In this document: in pieces, positions 26,136-34,667 of the stretch
Numbering within the stretch: position 1 is the first letter of the stretch
Layout: each line of letters starts with the position of its first letter
Origin: Streptomyces sp. AJS327
Lineage (GTDB): Bacteria; Actinomycetota; Actinomycetes; Streptomycetales; Streptomycetaceae
Direction: 5' to 3'
DNA: 64,000 nucleotides
Assembly (NCBI RefSeq): GCF_013450295.1
Contig: NZ_SKBR01000003.1
Coordinates: 124,001 to 188,000 of the forward strand
Translations under genes and position numbers: made by a program
Notes under the pieces: generated by a model
Database searches by the model: none
Seen by the model: the letters and a program-made list of their open reading frames with translations, nothing else
Told to the model about the DNA's origin: nothing

Positions 26136-27248
26136 GTGGGCTCCCGGCTGAGGTTCGGACTGCTGTCCGCGTTCCCCTTCCTCGCCATGGGCGTCGTGGT
26201 GCTCGTCGACCTCGCGGTCGGCCCCGGGTTCGGCTTCCTCCCGATGATGGCGCTCGGCCCGGCCTTCGCCGGGCTGGTCGGGAACATGCGGCGCAGCGCC
26301 CTGATCGGGGGGCTGGCGCTGGTGCTGTCCCTGCTGCTGATCGTCTACGACGGGCAGCTCGGGGAGCGCCGGGGCTACACCACGCTGATCTCGGTGGGCG
26401 GCGTCGCCCTCGCGGGGGTGGTGGCCACCGCGATGCGGGAGCGGCGCGAGGCCGAACTGGCCAGCGTCCGCTCCATCGCGGAGGTCGCCCAGCGGGTCCT
26501 GCTGCGGCCCGTGCCGCGCGGCGCCGGGCCGCTGCGGGTCGGTGTCTCGTACACCTCGGCGCTCGCCGAGGCCCGGATCGGGGGCGATCTGTACGAGGTG
26601 GTCACCGGCCCGAGCGGGGTGCGGGTGCTCGTGGGGGACGTGCAGGGCAAGGGGCTGGAGGCGGTGGAGACGGCCGCCGTCGTCCTCGGCGCCTTCCGGG
26701 AGGCGGCGTACGACGAGCCCGATCTCACCGCCGTCGGCGAGAAGCTGGAACGCGCGCTGGAACGGCACCTGCCGACGGAGAAGTTCGTCACTGCGGTCCT
26801 CGCGGAGGTTCCGCTGTTGTCCGAGGACCGGGCGCAGGCGTATGCGACCCTGCTCAACTTCGGTCATCCGGCGCCACTGCTGATCAGCGCGGACGAGTCG
26901 GTGCGCTACGCCGAACCCCCCGCCCGCGCCCTGCCACTCGGCCTCACCCTGCACGGGGGCGATCCGCCCCGGCCCCACCGGGTGCCCTTCGCCCCCGGCG
27001 ACCAGCTGCTCTTCTACACCGACGGGGTCACCGAGGCCCGCGACCACGAGGACCGCTTCTACCCGCTCGACGAGCGCGCCCACCTGCTGAAGGAACCCGA
27101 TCCGGACCGGGCGCTGGACGCCATCCGGCAGGACGTCAGCGAACACGTCCGCTCGCCGCTGCACGACGACGCGGCGATGCTGCTGCTCCGCTACCGCGAG
27201 CCGACACCCCCGCGCCCCACCCCGCCCGAGGACACCCCGCCCGGCTGA
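26136..27248 (+). CDS. membrane-bound SpoIIE/PP2C-type phosphatase
   Basis: A 370-residue phosphatase. Residues about 5-105 hold four hydrophobic membrane segments (LLSAFPFLAMGVVVLVDLAV, FGFLPMMALGPAFAGLVG, ALIGGLALVLSLLLIVY, TLISVGGVALAGVVATAM). The catalytic domain then has intact metal motifs: IGGDLYE (D151), GDVQGKG (D168), LLFYTDGVTE and HDDAAMLLLR. It probably dephosphorylates an anti-anti-sigma protein in response to a membrane signal. The start is GTG 26136 with AAGGAG upstream; TACGCT at about 26094-26099 is a good -10. In contrast to the family member at 22495, it appears catalytically competent. Confidence 0.9.
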   Translation: MGSRLRFGLLSAFPFLAMGVVVLVDLAVGPGFGFLPMMALGPAFAGLVGNMRRSALIGGLALVLSLLLIVYDGQLGERRGYTTLISVGGVALAGVVATAMRERREAELASVRSIAEVAQRVLLRPVPRGAGPLRVGVSYTSALAEARIGGDLYEVVTGPSGVRVLVGDVQGKGLEAVETAAVVLGAFREAAYDEPDLTAVGEKLERALERHLPTEKFVTAVLAEVPLLSEDRAQAYATLLNFGHPAPLLISADESVRYAEPPARALPLGLTLHGGDPPRPHRVPFAPGDQLLFYTDGVTEARDHEDRFYPLDERAHLLKEPDPDRALDAIRQDVSEHVRSPLHDDAAMLLLRYREPTPPRPTPPEDTPPG

Positions 27249-27431
27249 CAACCGCCGTCCGAGGCGGGGAGGCGCGCGCGGCGCGGGCGAGCAGGGGTCC
27301 GGCGGCACCCCGCTGAGGTGCGGGTTCGCGGAAAAACCGCACGCCACGGGTGGTCTCCCCGGGTTAGCCTCGGGCCCGTCCGCCGCCCGCCTCGGCGGCG
27401 TCCCCGGCCAGTGAAGGTGAGGACCGTCACC

Positions 27432-27950
27432 GTGAGTTCGCACATCGCCCGCTTCAACCCCGAGGGGCTGCACGAGACCCCGGGCTATCACCACATCACC
27501 GTCGTCGAGGCGGGCCGCACCGCGCACCTGTCCGGGCAGTGCCCGCTGGACCTCGCGGGCGAGGTCGTCGGCGGGGCGGACGTCGTCGCCCAGACGGACC
27601 AGGTGGTGGCGAACTGCCGGACGGCGCTCGCCGCCGTGGGCGCGGCCCCGGAGCACGTGGTCCGCTCCGTCATCTACGTACGGGAGGACGCACGGGGCAA
27701 CGGAGCCGCGGGGGACGGTGCGGACGCGGGTGGATCTCCCCGGCTCGACGCCGTCTGGGAGCGGCTGACCAGTTCGCCGCTGGGCCCGGCCTTCAGCACC
27801 GCCAGCACCATCCTCGGCGTGAGCAGCCTGGGGTATCCGGGACAGCTCGTCGAGATCGACCTCACCGTCGCGCTGCCGCCGCGCCCCCAGGACCAGCCGC
27901 TCACCGACCAGCCGTCGAGCGCCCCGGCACCGAGGTCCGGAAGTTCGTGA
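27432..27950 (+). CDS. RidA-family (YjgF/YER057c) protein
   Basis: A 172-residue member of the RidA superfamily, whose archetypes hydrolyse reactive enamine/imine intermediates from PLP enzymes. FNPEGLHETPGYHHITVVEAGRTAHLSGQCPLD is the N-terminal strand region; VVANCRTALAAVGAAPEHVVRSVIYVRED is the central helix-strand; LVEIDLTVAL is the C-terminal strand. The catalytic Arg of true RidA (in RNV/RxE context near the end) is not evident, so it may belong to a non-deaminase subgroup. The start GTG 27432 is backed by GGTGAGG; a second in-frame GTG 21 bases upstream is less likely. The Pro/Ser tail is not conserved. Confidence 0.85.
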   Translation: MSSHIARFNPEGLHETPGYHHITVVEAGRTAHLSGQCPLDLAGEVVGGADVVAQTDQVVANCRTALAAVGAAPEHVVRSVIYVREDARGNGAAGDGADAGGSPRLDAVWERLTSSPLGPAFSTASTILGVSSLGYPGQLVEIDLTVALPPRPQDQPLTDQPSSAPAPRSGSS

Positions 27951-27995
27951 ACCGGAGTTCGTGAACGGGTCGCCCACGTACGGGAGTTCGCGAAC
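27943..27995. repeat. three copies of the palindrome GTTCGYGAAC
   Basis: GTTCGTGAAC at 27943-27952 and 27957-27966 and GTTCGCGAAC at 27986-27995. The first covers the ridA stop codon. They lie between convergent genes and may be tandem short hairpins acting as a terminator, or binding sites. The actinobacterial SOS box has the opposite half-site order. Confidence 0.6.
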
Positions 27996-28068
27996 CCGGC
28001 GCGGAGCCGCGCCGGTGGGGGGAGCGGGGGGAGGCGGGGGAGCGGGGGGAGGCGGGGGACCGGGCGGG

Positions 28069-28518
28069 TCAGGCGACCAGGTGCTCGTCGCCGTGCCAGG
28101 TCAGCACCTTGTCGAAGCTGATGATCGCGCCGCCGCTGCCCGGTCTGTTGTGCCACCGGACGTGGTCGGCCAGCGACTCGATGAGGAAGAGGCCGCGCCC
28201 CGCTTCCGCGAACTCCCCCTCGGGCGCGAGCAGCGGCCGGTGCTCCCGGCCGAAGCCGCCGGGAAAGCCCGGGCCGGTGTCCGCGACCTCGATCCGGCAG
28301 CGGTCGCCGTCCAGGTAGGCCGTCACCCGGTAGGCGCGGGAACTCTCCCCCGCCCCGTGTTCCACCGCGTTGGCGCACGCCTCCGAGAGGGCGACGGAGA
28401 GGTCGTAGGAGGTCTCGGAGTCCACCCCCGCCGAGCGCATGGCGTCAAGCAGCAACCGGCGGGCGAGCGGCACGCTCGCGGCCTCCCGGCGCAGCTGAAG
28501 CGACCACCACATCCTCAT
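28069..28518 (-). CDS. short RsbW-like anti-sigma/ATP-binding protein
   Basis: A 149-residue single-domain GHKL ATPase. SVALSEACANAVEHG (about 45-59) is the N-box, EVADTGPGFPGGF the G1 box and AGRGLFLIESLADHV the G2 box, a canonical anti-sigma kinase arrangement. The start is ATG 28518 (MRMWWSLQL) behind GGAGGGTGAGC; the GTG six bases upstream is possible. It is convergent with ridA and divergent from a membrane-protein gene. No sigma or STAS gene is next to it; the PP2C at 26136 is the nearest potential partner (inference). Confidence 0.88.
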   Translation of the reverse strand: MRMWWSLQLRREAASVPLARRLLLDAMRSAGVDSETSYDLSVALSEACANAVEHGAGESSRAYRVTAYLDGDRCRIEVADTGPGFPGGFGREHRPLLAPEGEFAEAGRGLFLIESLADHVRWHNRPGSGGAIISFDKVLTWHGDEHLVA

Positions 28519-28912
28519 GCTCACCCTCCGGACCGCGACTCGACGGCGGGCTGGCCTGGACGACGGTGCGTCCGGCCGTACCGATAGGTATTGCCGTGAG
28601 CACGCGGCGCTACGCGCGCGGCGAATGTGATACCCCTCATTCGGCGCAGGCGGCGAACGCTCCGGCGACGGCCGTCCGGGCCCGGCCGCCGTTCGCCCAC
28701 GCCCCTCCCGCACATCGCGTGACCTGCCCGGTCAGCCTCCAGCGCGGATTCACCCCCGGTTCCGTACGCCCCCGGCGGAGCGTCAGGGGCGGCGGCCGGG
28801 CGACCCGCGCCCGGCGTGGGCGGAGCCGGTGGGGGCCGCGCGCGGGGTCCCGCGCCCCCGCCCGGACCCTGCCACGGGGGCCCCGCGCGGCCGGTGAGAT
28901 GATGGCGGCGCC
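28519..28912. promoter_or_regulatory. divergent promoter region, RsbW-like / membrane protein
   Basis: A 394-bp intergenic region; the RsbW-proximal half (28560-28640) is AT-richer and is the likely promoter zone. No gene or clear motif is seen. Confidence 0.45.
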
Positions 28913-29785
28913 ATGGCCGCCGGTACGGATCTGCGAGTTCTGCGGGCCGCGGTCTTCGCCGCGGTCTGTGTCGCGCTGTCCGCGGCCGGGCACGCGCTCG
29001 CGGCCGACGCGCCCCTTCCACTCTGGACGTTCGCGGTGGCCTTCGGCGCCTGCTTCGCGGTCGCCGTCCCCCTCGCCGGGCGGGAGCGCTCACTCCCGGG
29101 CATCGCGGCGCTGCTCGCCGGAGGCCAGCTGCTGCTGCACGCCCTGTTCTCCTGCGGACCGCGCGGTCACGCCGGGCCCACCGGCTCCGCGCACGCCGGG
29201 GACGGGGGCGGTCTGGTGGCCTTCGCCCGTCAGCTGATCTGTGGTGAGCCGTCCGCCGGTGGGCCCATGACGGAGAGCCGGGCGCGCCGCATCGTGGCCG
29301 AGGCGGGGATCTCCCCGGCGGACGCCGCGGCGCGCGGCGGTGCGGCGCCCGGCGTCACCGACCATCCGCCGCACGGCGCGCCCGGTTTCGCCGAGGCCCC
29401 GCTGGAGTGCCTGCGCGGCGCCGCCCGGACGGTGCTGGCCTCGCTGGACGGCCCGATGCTGCTGGGCCACCTCTGCGCCGCGCTGCTGCTCGGGCTGCTG
29501 CTGCGGCGCGGTGACGCCGCGCTGGGCCAGCTGATCCGGCTCTCCCGGTGGCTTCCGGCCCACGCGGCGGAGGCGGCGCGGGAGCTGCTGACGGTACGCG
29601 CGCTGCGTACCGCCCTCGGTCTCGCGGCGGCGCTCAGCGGCGCGCTGACCTCCGGTGCCCCGGTACACCCGGCGGGCGCGGCGGCGGACGGGCTTCCGGC
29701 TCCGCGCTCCGCCGAGCTGCGGCACTCCGTGCGCCGGCGCGGTCCGCCGTTGCCCGCCTCGACCTCGTACCTGCTCGCGGCCTGA
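28913..29785 (+). CDS. multipass membrane protein of unknown function
   Basis: A 290-residue integral membrane protein. Predicted helices are at about 7-30, 36-55, 60-78, 175-197 (MLLGHLCAALLLGLLL) and 228-245 (TALGLAAALSGALTSG), with an extracellular or cytoplasmic loop of about 95 residues between helices 3 and 4 containing PMTESRARRIVAEAG. ATG 28913 is used; two slightly upstream ATGs are out of frame. It directly precedes the YcnI-Sco-PCu(A)C-CopC-CopD-dtpA series by 230 bp on the same strand, a gene order I recall from other streptomycetes. A role in copper handling is therefore possible but unproven. Confidence 0.75.
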   Translation: MAAGTDLRVLRAAVFAAVCVALSAAGHALAADAPLPLWTFAVAFGACFAVAVPLAGRERSLPGIAALLAGGQLLLHALFSCGPRGHAGPTGSAHAGDGGGLVAFARQLICGEPSAGGPMTESRARRIVAEAGISPADAAARGGAAPGVTDHPPHGAPGFAEAPLECLRGAARTVLASLDGPMLLGHLCAALLLGLLLRRGDAALGQLIRLSRWLPAHAAEAARELLTVRALRTALGLAAALSGALTSGAPVHPAGAAADGLPAPRSAELRHSVRRRGPPLPASTSYLLAA

Positions 29786-30016
29786 CGCGCGACCGCTCCC
29801 GCGGTACCCCTTCCGGGGCCCGGCGGAGGGACGGTGGCGTCCGCGCCGCGCGGGTTCGCCGTGCCGCGCGCCGGTTCCGCCGCGCGCCGAAGGGCACGGG
29901 CCCACCGCGACGCCACGGCACACGGCCGCGCGGACGGCCCCGGCAGGGCGACCCCGTCTCGCAGTCGCACCGACCTCTCCGTCCTATCCGTCCTGCCTCT
30001 GACAGGAGCGCACGCG

Positions 30017-30778
30017 ATGAACCACTTCCACGGCCGCGCCGTACCGCGCGCCGGGATCACGACCGCGCTGACCGCGACGGCCCTGCTGCTCACGGCGGTG
30101 CCGGTCGCCGCCCACGTGAGCGTGGAGCCCCAGTCCGCCCCGCGCGGCGGCTTCAGCACCCTCAGCTTCAAGGTCCCCAACGAACGGGACGCGGCGGCGA
30201 CCAACAAGCTGGAGATCTCCTTCCCCACCGACCAGCCGCTCGCCTCGGTGATGCCGCAGCCGGTGCCGGGCTGGGAGGTCAAGGTCAGCAAGGAGAAGCT
30301 GGACAAGCCCGTGGAGAACCACGGGGAGCAGATCAAGGAGGCCGTCACCAAGATCACGTGGAGTGGGGGCCGTATCGAGCCGGGCGAGTTCCAGCAGTTC
30401 CCGGTGTCCGTCGGCCCGCTGCCCGAGAGGGGCGAGCGGTTCGTCTTCAAGGCCCTCCAGACCTACGAGGCCAAGGACGGCGAGAAGGGCGAGGTCGTCC
30501 GGTGGATCGAGGAGCCGGAGCCGGGTGAGAAGGAGCCGGAGAGCCCCGCTCCGGTGCTCCGGCTGACCGCCGCGGCCGACGGCCACGGCGCCTCCGACAG
30601 CGAGACCGCCGAGGACGGCGAAGGTACCGAAGACGGTGAGAGCGGCGCGTCCAGCGGCCAGGCGGCCTCGGACGACGGCGGCGACACCACCGCGCGGGTG
30701 CTCGGCGTCATCGGCATCGTGACCGGCGTCGGCGGGATCGCCTTCGGCGTCCTGGCCGGCCGGCGCCGCACCGCCTGA
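30017..30778 (+). CDS. YcnI-like DUF1775 copper-binding membrane protein
   Basis: A 253-residue exported protein. A signal peptide ends in VPVAA; the mature chain starts at H33 (HVSVEPQSAPRG), the histidine that forms the mono-histidine brace for Cu(II) in YcnI, with W86 (VPGWEVKV) the conserved tryptophan. A Glu/Asp/Gly-rich linker (about 170-220) leads to a C-terminal membrane anchor (VLGVIGIVTGVGGIAFGVLAG) and RRR. The start ATG 30017 has ACAGGAGC 8 bases upstream; an in-frame GTG 183 bases earlier would hide the signal peptide. First clear gene of the copper series. Confidence 0.9.
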   Translation: MNHFHGRAVPRAGITTALTATALLLTAVPVAAHVSVEPQSAPRGGFSTLSFKVPNERDAAATNKLEISFPTDQPLASVMPQPVPGWEVKVSKEKLDKPVENHGEQIKEAVTKITWSGGRIEPGEFQQFPVSVGPLPERGERFVFKALQTYEAKDGEKGEVVRWIEEPEPGEKEPESPAPVLRLTAAADGHGASDSETAEDGEGTEDGESGASSGQAASDDGGDTTARVLGVIGIVTGVGGIAFGVLAGRRRTA

Positions 30779-30789
30779 GCCCCCACCGG

Positions 30790-30830
30790 ACGGCGGGGCG
30801 CACGCCAACTCCCGGCGCCCGCCCCGCCGT
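30790..30830 (+). terminator. stem-loop between ycnI-like and sco genes
   Basis: A perfect 11-bp repeat ACGGCGGGGCG / CGCCCCGCCGT with a 19-base loop. No T-run. It may reduce, rather than stop, read-through into the downstream copper genes. Confidence 0.5.
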
Positions 30831-30907
30831 TCGGCCCGTACACCCGGCCGGTGCGCACCCCGACGGGCGCGCACCGGCCCCCACACCCACCTGACCCCGG
30901 GAAGACC

Positions 30908-31654
30908 ATGAACAGCCCCGCACCGCGCACCACCGACCGCACCACCGGCGACCCGCGCGCCGACCGGAACCACCCCCGGCGCGGCACGAGACGCGCGCGC
31001 CGCGCCGCGCTCCCGCTGACCGCCGTGCTCGCCGCGACCGCGCTGGCCCTCTCCGCCTGCGGCACAAGCGACACGGCCGACGAGGCGGGCGCCACCCTCT
31101 CCGCCTCCGGCGAACCGGAGAAGAAGGGCGGCATCGTGCTCCAGCAGCCCCGCGAGAAGCCGGACCTGACGCTCACCGACACCGAGGGGAAGAAGTACGA
31201 CCTGGTCAAGGAGACCAAGGGGCAGCCCACGCTGCTGTACTTCGGCTACACCAACTGCCCGGACGCCTGCCCGCTGATGATGAGCAACCTGGCGGTCGCC
31301 AAGTCGAAGCTGACCAGGGAACAGCAGAAGAAGCTGAAGGTCGTCTTCGTCACCTCCGACCCGAAACGGGACACCACGAAGCGGCTGGACAAGTGGCTGC
31401 GCATGCAGGACGCCGACTTCCTCGGGCTGACCGGCGACTTCGACACCATCCAGGCCGCCGCGCAGAGCGTGAACGTCGCGCTGGAACCCCCGTACAAGAA
31501 GAAGAACGGCGACATCGTCTCCACGCACGGCAAGGAACTGCTCGTCTTCTCGCCCAAGGACGACCGGGGCCACGTCCTCTACACCGAGAAGGACGCGACA
31601 CCCGAGGTGCTGGAGAAGGACCTGCCGAAGCTCATCAAGGGGCAGAACCCGTGA
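30908..31654 (+). CDS. Sco1/SenC-family copper metallochaperone lipoprotein
   Basis: A 248-residue thioredoxin-fold chaperone that delivers copper to the CuA site of cytochrome c oxidase and, in streptomycetes, helps supply other cuproenzymes. Lipobox LSAC with C51; copper ligands C117 and C121 (NCPDACP, CxxxC) and H207 (STHGKELL), all present. The n-region is unusually long and arginine-rich before the hydrophobic core (about 34-50). The start ATG 30908 has GGGAAG upstream. The last codons overlap the next gene by 4 bases (GTGA). Family assignment is firm. Confidence 0.94.
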   Translation: MNSPAPRTTDRTTGDPRADRNHPRRGTRRARRAALPLTAVLAATALALSACGTSDTADEAGATLSASGEPEKKGGIVLQQPREKPDLTLTDTEGKKYDLVKETKGQPTLLYFGYTNCPDACPLMMSNLAVAKSKLTREQQKKLKVVFVTSDPKRDTTKRLDKWLRMQDADFLGLTGDFDTIQAAAQSVNVALEPPYKKKNGDIVSTHGKELLVFSPKDDRGHVLYTEKDATPEVLEKDLPKLIKGQNP

Positions 31655-32310
31655 CCGCCGCCGAACCCGCCCCCGCCCGCCCCTCCCCGAGGACCGGAGG
31701 CCGGCGGACGCGCGGCGGCCGGACCTCCGGTGCGGCCGCGGCCCTCGCGCTGGCCCTCGGGCTCACCGCCTGCGGCTCCGGCTCCGGTGACGACCCCGCC
31801 GACGACTCCGGATCGGGTGGCGGGAAGCCCGAGTTGACGATCAGCGGCGCCTACGTGCCGCAACCCGTGCTGGACGACATGGCGGCGGGCTTCCTCACCG
31901 TCACCAACGGCGGTTCCGCGGCGGACACCCTGACCGGCGTCTCCAGCGACCTCTCCGCCACGGCGGAGCTGCACACCACCAAGGACCAGCGGATGCGGCA
32001 GGTCAGGTCCCTCCCCGTCCCGGCGGACGGCAGCCTGAGGCTCACGCGCGGCGGCCACCACGTGATGCTGATGGACCTGAAGCGGAAACCGCGCGTGGGC
32101 GAGCGGGTGACGCTCACCCTCCGTTTCGAGAAGTCCGGCAAGCGAACGGTGCGCGTCCCCGTCAAGGCGACCACCCACAACCCGGACACCCCGGCACCGG
32201 ACGGATCGGCCGGGCACGACGGATCGTCGGACCACAAGGAGACGCCGGAGCACGACGGGGCGCCGGAGCACGACGGGACCACGGGGAGCGGATCCCACGA
32301 TGGACACTGA
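31651..32310 (+). CDS. PCu(A)C-family copper chaperone lipoprotein (ECuC-like)
   Basis: A 219-residue lipoprotein (lipobox LTAC, C41) with a cupredoxin-like PCu(A)C domain that holds Cu(I) and passes it to Sco. Ligands: H108, M115, H137 and M139, i.e. M-X21-H-X-M is canonical but H108 to M115 is X6, not the usual X10. The 55-residue C-terminal tail is rich in His, Asp and Gly (GHDGSSDHKE, EHDGAPEHDG, SHDGH) and could bind additional metal. The start GTG 31651 overlaps the sco stop; its own 3' end overlaps the next start by 11 bases. Confidence 0.9.
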   Translation: MTAAEPAPARPSPRTGGRRTRGGRTSGAAAALALALGLTACGSGSGDDPADDSGSGGGKPELTISGAYVPQPVLDDMAAGFLTVTNGGSAADTLTGVSSDLSATAELHTTKDQRMRQVRSLPVPADGSLRLTRGGHHVMLMDLKRKPRVGERVTLTLRFEKSGKRTVRVPVKATTHNPDTPAPDGSAGHDGSSDHKETPEHDGAPEHDGTTGSGSHDGH

Positions 32311-34654
32311 CGCGGTGGGTGGTGGCCGCCCGGCGGCCACCACCCACCCGGTCTCCGGAGCCCCTCCGACCGCCGGGGCGCCTCGGGCCGCCGGGCCCCA
32401 CCCGGCCGCCGGGGACCACCCGGGTCCGGCCGCGCGCTGGCTGGTGACCGCGCTGTTCAGCGCCGTCTGCGCGCTCCTCGGGGTACTCGGCGCCGCCACA
32501 CCCGCCGCCGCGCACGCGGTACTCACCGACAGCGCCCCCGGCGAGGACGCCGTCCAGTCCACCGCGCCCCAGCGGGTCACGCTCGACTTCTCCGAGTCGG
32601 TCAGCATGGCCGAGGGCTCGCTGCGGGTGCTCGACCCGCGCGGCGAGCGCGTCGACACCGGCCCGGTGCGCGACCTCGACGCCGACGGCACCGTCCGGCG
32701 CGGCGTCGACCTCGAACGCGGGCTGCCCCGGGGCACGTTCACCGTGGTCTGGCAGGCCGTCTCGGCCGACAGCCACCCGATCTCCGGCGCGTTCACCTTC
32801 TCCGTCGGCGCGCCGTCGAAGACCTCCGTCCAACTGCCCGAGTCCGGGTCCGGCTCCAGCGGCGGCCTGGTCGGCACGCTCTACGACGGCACGCGCTACG
32901 CGGCGTACGGCGGGTTCGCCCTGCTCGTCGGCGGTGCCGCCTTCGTCCTGCTGTGCTGGCCCGGCGGCGCCTCCGCGCGCCCCGTCCGCCGGGTCGCCCG
33001 CGCCGGGTGGCTCACCCTCACCGCCGCCACCCTCGCCCAACTGCTGCTCCGCGGGCCGTACACCGGGTCGGGCGAGCTGTCCGACGCGGTCGACCTGACG
33101 GTGCTGCGTGCCGTCGTCGCCACCGACTCCGGCACCGCCCTGGTCTCCCGGCTCCTCCTGCTGGGCGTCGCCGCCCTGTTTCTCGCGGTGCTCTTCGGCA
33201 CATACGCCCGGCACACCGGCACCGGCACCAGCACCGACACCGACACCGGGTGTTCCGAGGTGGAACGTCCCGCGACGGAGGCCGGGACCGCGGAACCCGC
33301 AACCCCGGAGACCGACGTACGGACGGTGGGGACACGGCCGGAGACGGACGGCGGACGGGCCGAGGACGGCGCTCCCGGGGGCGTGCGCTGGCGGGCACGG
33401 CAACGCGATCTCACGCTCGGGCTCGGGCTGGGCGGCGGCGTCCTCACCGTCGGCCTCGCCGCCACCTGGGCGCTGGCCGAGCACGCCTCCACCGGCATCC
33501 AGACCTCCGTCGCGGTACCCGCCGCGATCACGCACCTGCTGGCGGTCGCGCTCTGGCTGGGCGGACTGGCCACGCTGCTCGGCGCGCTCCACACCGGCCC
33601 GCCCCCGCCGCGCGCCGCCGTCCGCCGGTTCTCCCGTACCGCGTTCGTGTGCGTAACGGTGCTGCTCGCGACCGGCCTCTACCAGTCCTGGCGGCAGGTG
33701 GGCAGCTGGTCCGCGCTGACCGGCACCGAGTACGGACGGCTGCTGCTGGTCAAGGCGGGGCTGGTCGGCACGCTGCTCGCGGTCGCCTGGGTCTCCCGCC
33801 GCCGCCTCGCCCACATCACCACCACGCCCGCGCTCGCCGCCCCCCGCCGCTCCCCCGAGAACACCGCCAGCAGCGCCTCCGATGCGGGCACCCCCGCCGA
33901 GCCGGACCCCGAAGCGGGCACCCCCGCCACCACGGCCACGCCCGCCGCGCGGGCGCCAGGCACGAAGGCGCCCGGCACGGCGGCGTCCGGCACGGACCGG
34001 CCGGAGACCTCCGCGAGGGGTGAGCGAGGGCTCGCCACACCGACGGTGGGACCGAACGCGCCGGTGGTACGGGGGAGCGCGCGGGAGGCCCAACTGGCCC
34101 GCCAGCGCGCCGCGATGGCGGCCGCCCGCCGGAAGCGGGAACGGGACGCCGATCCGCACCGTTCGGCGCTGCGCCGCTCCGTCCTCACCGAGGCCGGTGT
34201 CGCGGCGCTGCTCCTCGCCGTCACCACCGCGCTGACGGGGACCGAACCCGGGCGCACGGCGGAGACCTCGCGCGCCGCCCAGGACTCCGCGCGCGCGGCG
34301 CGCGGCCCCGTCGAGACGGACGTGGCGTTCGACACCGGCGGCCCGAAGGGCCGGGGCACCGTCGGGCTCACCCTCGACCCCGGCCGCGCGGGGACCGAGA
34401 GCAGGCTGCACCTGCGCATCACCGGCCGGGGGTCGGCTCCCCTCGACCCACCCGAGGTGAAGGTCGCCCTGACGCACCCCGGCAAGAAGATCGGCCCCCT
34501 GCCCGCCCGTCCGAAACCGGTCGCGGGCGATCCGGGGCACTGGCTCGCCACCGGCCTCCAGCTGCCCGTGGCGGGTGAGTGGGAGGTGGCCGTCACCGTC
34601 CGTACCTCGGACATCGACCAGGTGACCGAGACCACGACCGTAGAGATCGGCTGA
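32300..34654 (+). CDS. CopC-CopD fusion copper transport protein
   Basis: A 784-residue membrane protein. A membrane helix (about 48-70) precedes an extracellular CopC domain with N-terminal His72 (AAAHAVLTDSAPGED) and H159 (DSHPISG). The CopD part follows with about eight helices from 205 to 505, interrupted by an acidic loop (about 300-360). A basic, Ala/Pro-rich cytoplasmic segment (about 515-620) leads to one more helix and a C-terminal extracellular YtkA-like beta domain (about 675-784). ATG 32300 lies inside the preceding gene (11-base overlap). The stop is 13 bases before the next ORF. It imports or buffers copper across the membrane (family inference). Confidence 0.92.
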   Translation: MDTDAVGGGRPAATTHPVSGAPPTAGAPRAAGPHPAAGDHPGPAARWLVTALFSAVCALLGVLGAATPAAAHAVLTDSAPGEDAVQSTAPQRVTLDFSESVSMAEGSLRVLDPRGERVDTGPVRDLDADGTVRRGVDLERGLPRGTFTVVWQAVSADSHPISGAFTFSVGAPSKTSVQLPESGSGSSGGLVGTLYDGTRYAAYGGFALLVGGAAFVLLCWPGGASARPVRRVARAGWLTLTAATLAQLLLRGPYTGSGELSDAVDLTVLRAVVATDSGTALVSRLLLLGVAALFLAVLFGTYARHTGTGTSTDTDTGCSEVERPATEAGTAEPATPETDVRTVGTRPETDGGRAEDGAPGGVRWRARQRDLTLGLGLGGGVLTVGLAATWALAEHASTGIQTSVAVPAAITHLLAVALWLGGLATLLGALHTGPPPPRAAVRRFSRTAFVCVTVLLATGLYQSWRQVGSWSALTGTEYGRLLLVKAGLVGTLLAVAWVSRRRLAHITTTPALAAPRRSPENTASSASDAGTPAEPDPEAGTPATTATPAARAPGTKAPGTAASGTDRPETSARGERGLATPTVGPNAPVVRGSAREAQLARQRAAMAAARRKRERDADPHRSALRRSVLTEAGVAALLLAVTTALTGTEPGRTAETSRAAQDSARAARGPVETDVAFDTGGPKGRGTVGLTLDPGRAGTESRLHLRITGRGSAPLDPPEVKVALTHPGKKIGPLPARPKPVAGDPGHWLATGLQLPVAGEWEVAVTVRTSDIDQVTETTTVEIG

Positions 34655-34667
34655 GGCGGGCTGAGCC

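Noticed and set aside
27943..27995. SOS/LexA boxes
   Set aside because: The actinobacterial box is GAAC-N4-GTTC; here the half-sites are reversed (GTTC-N2-GAAC).
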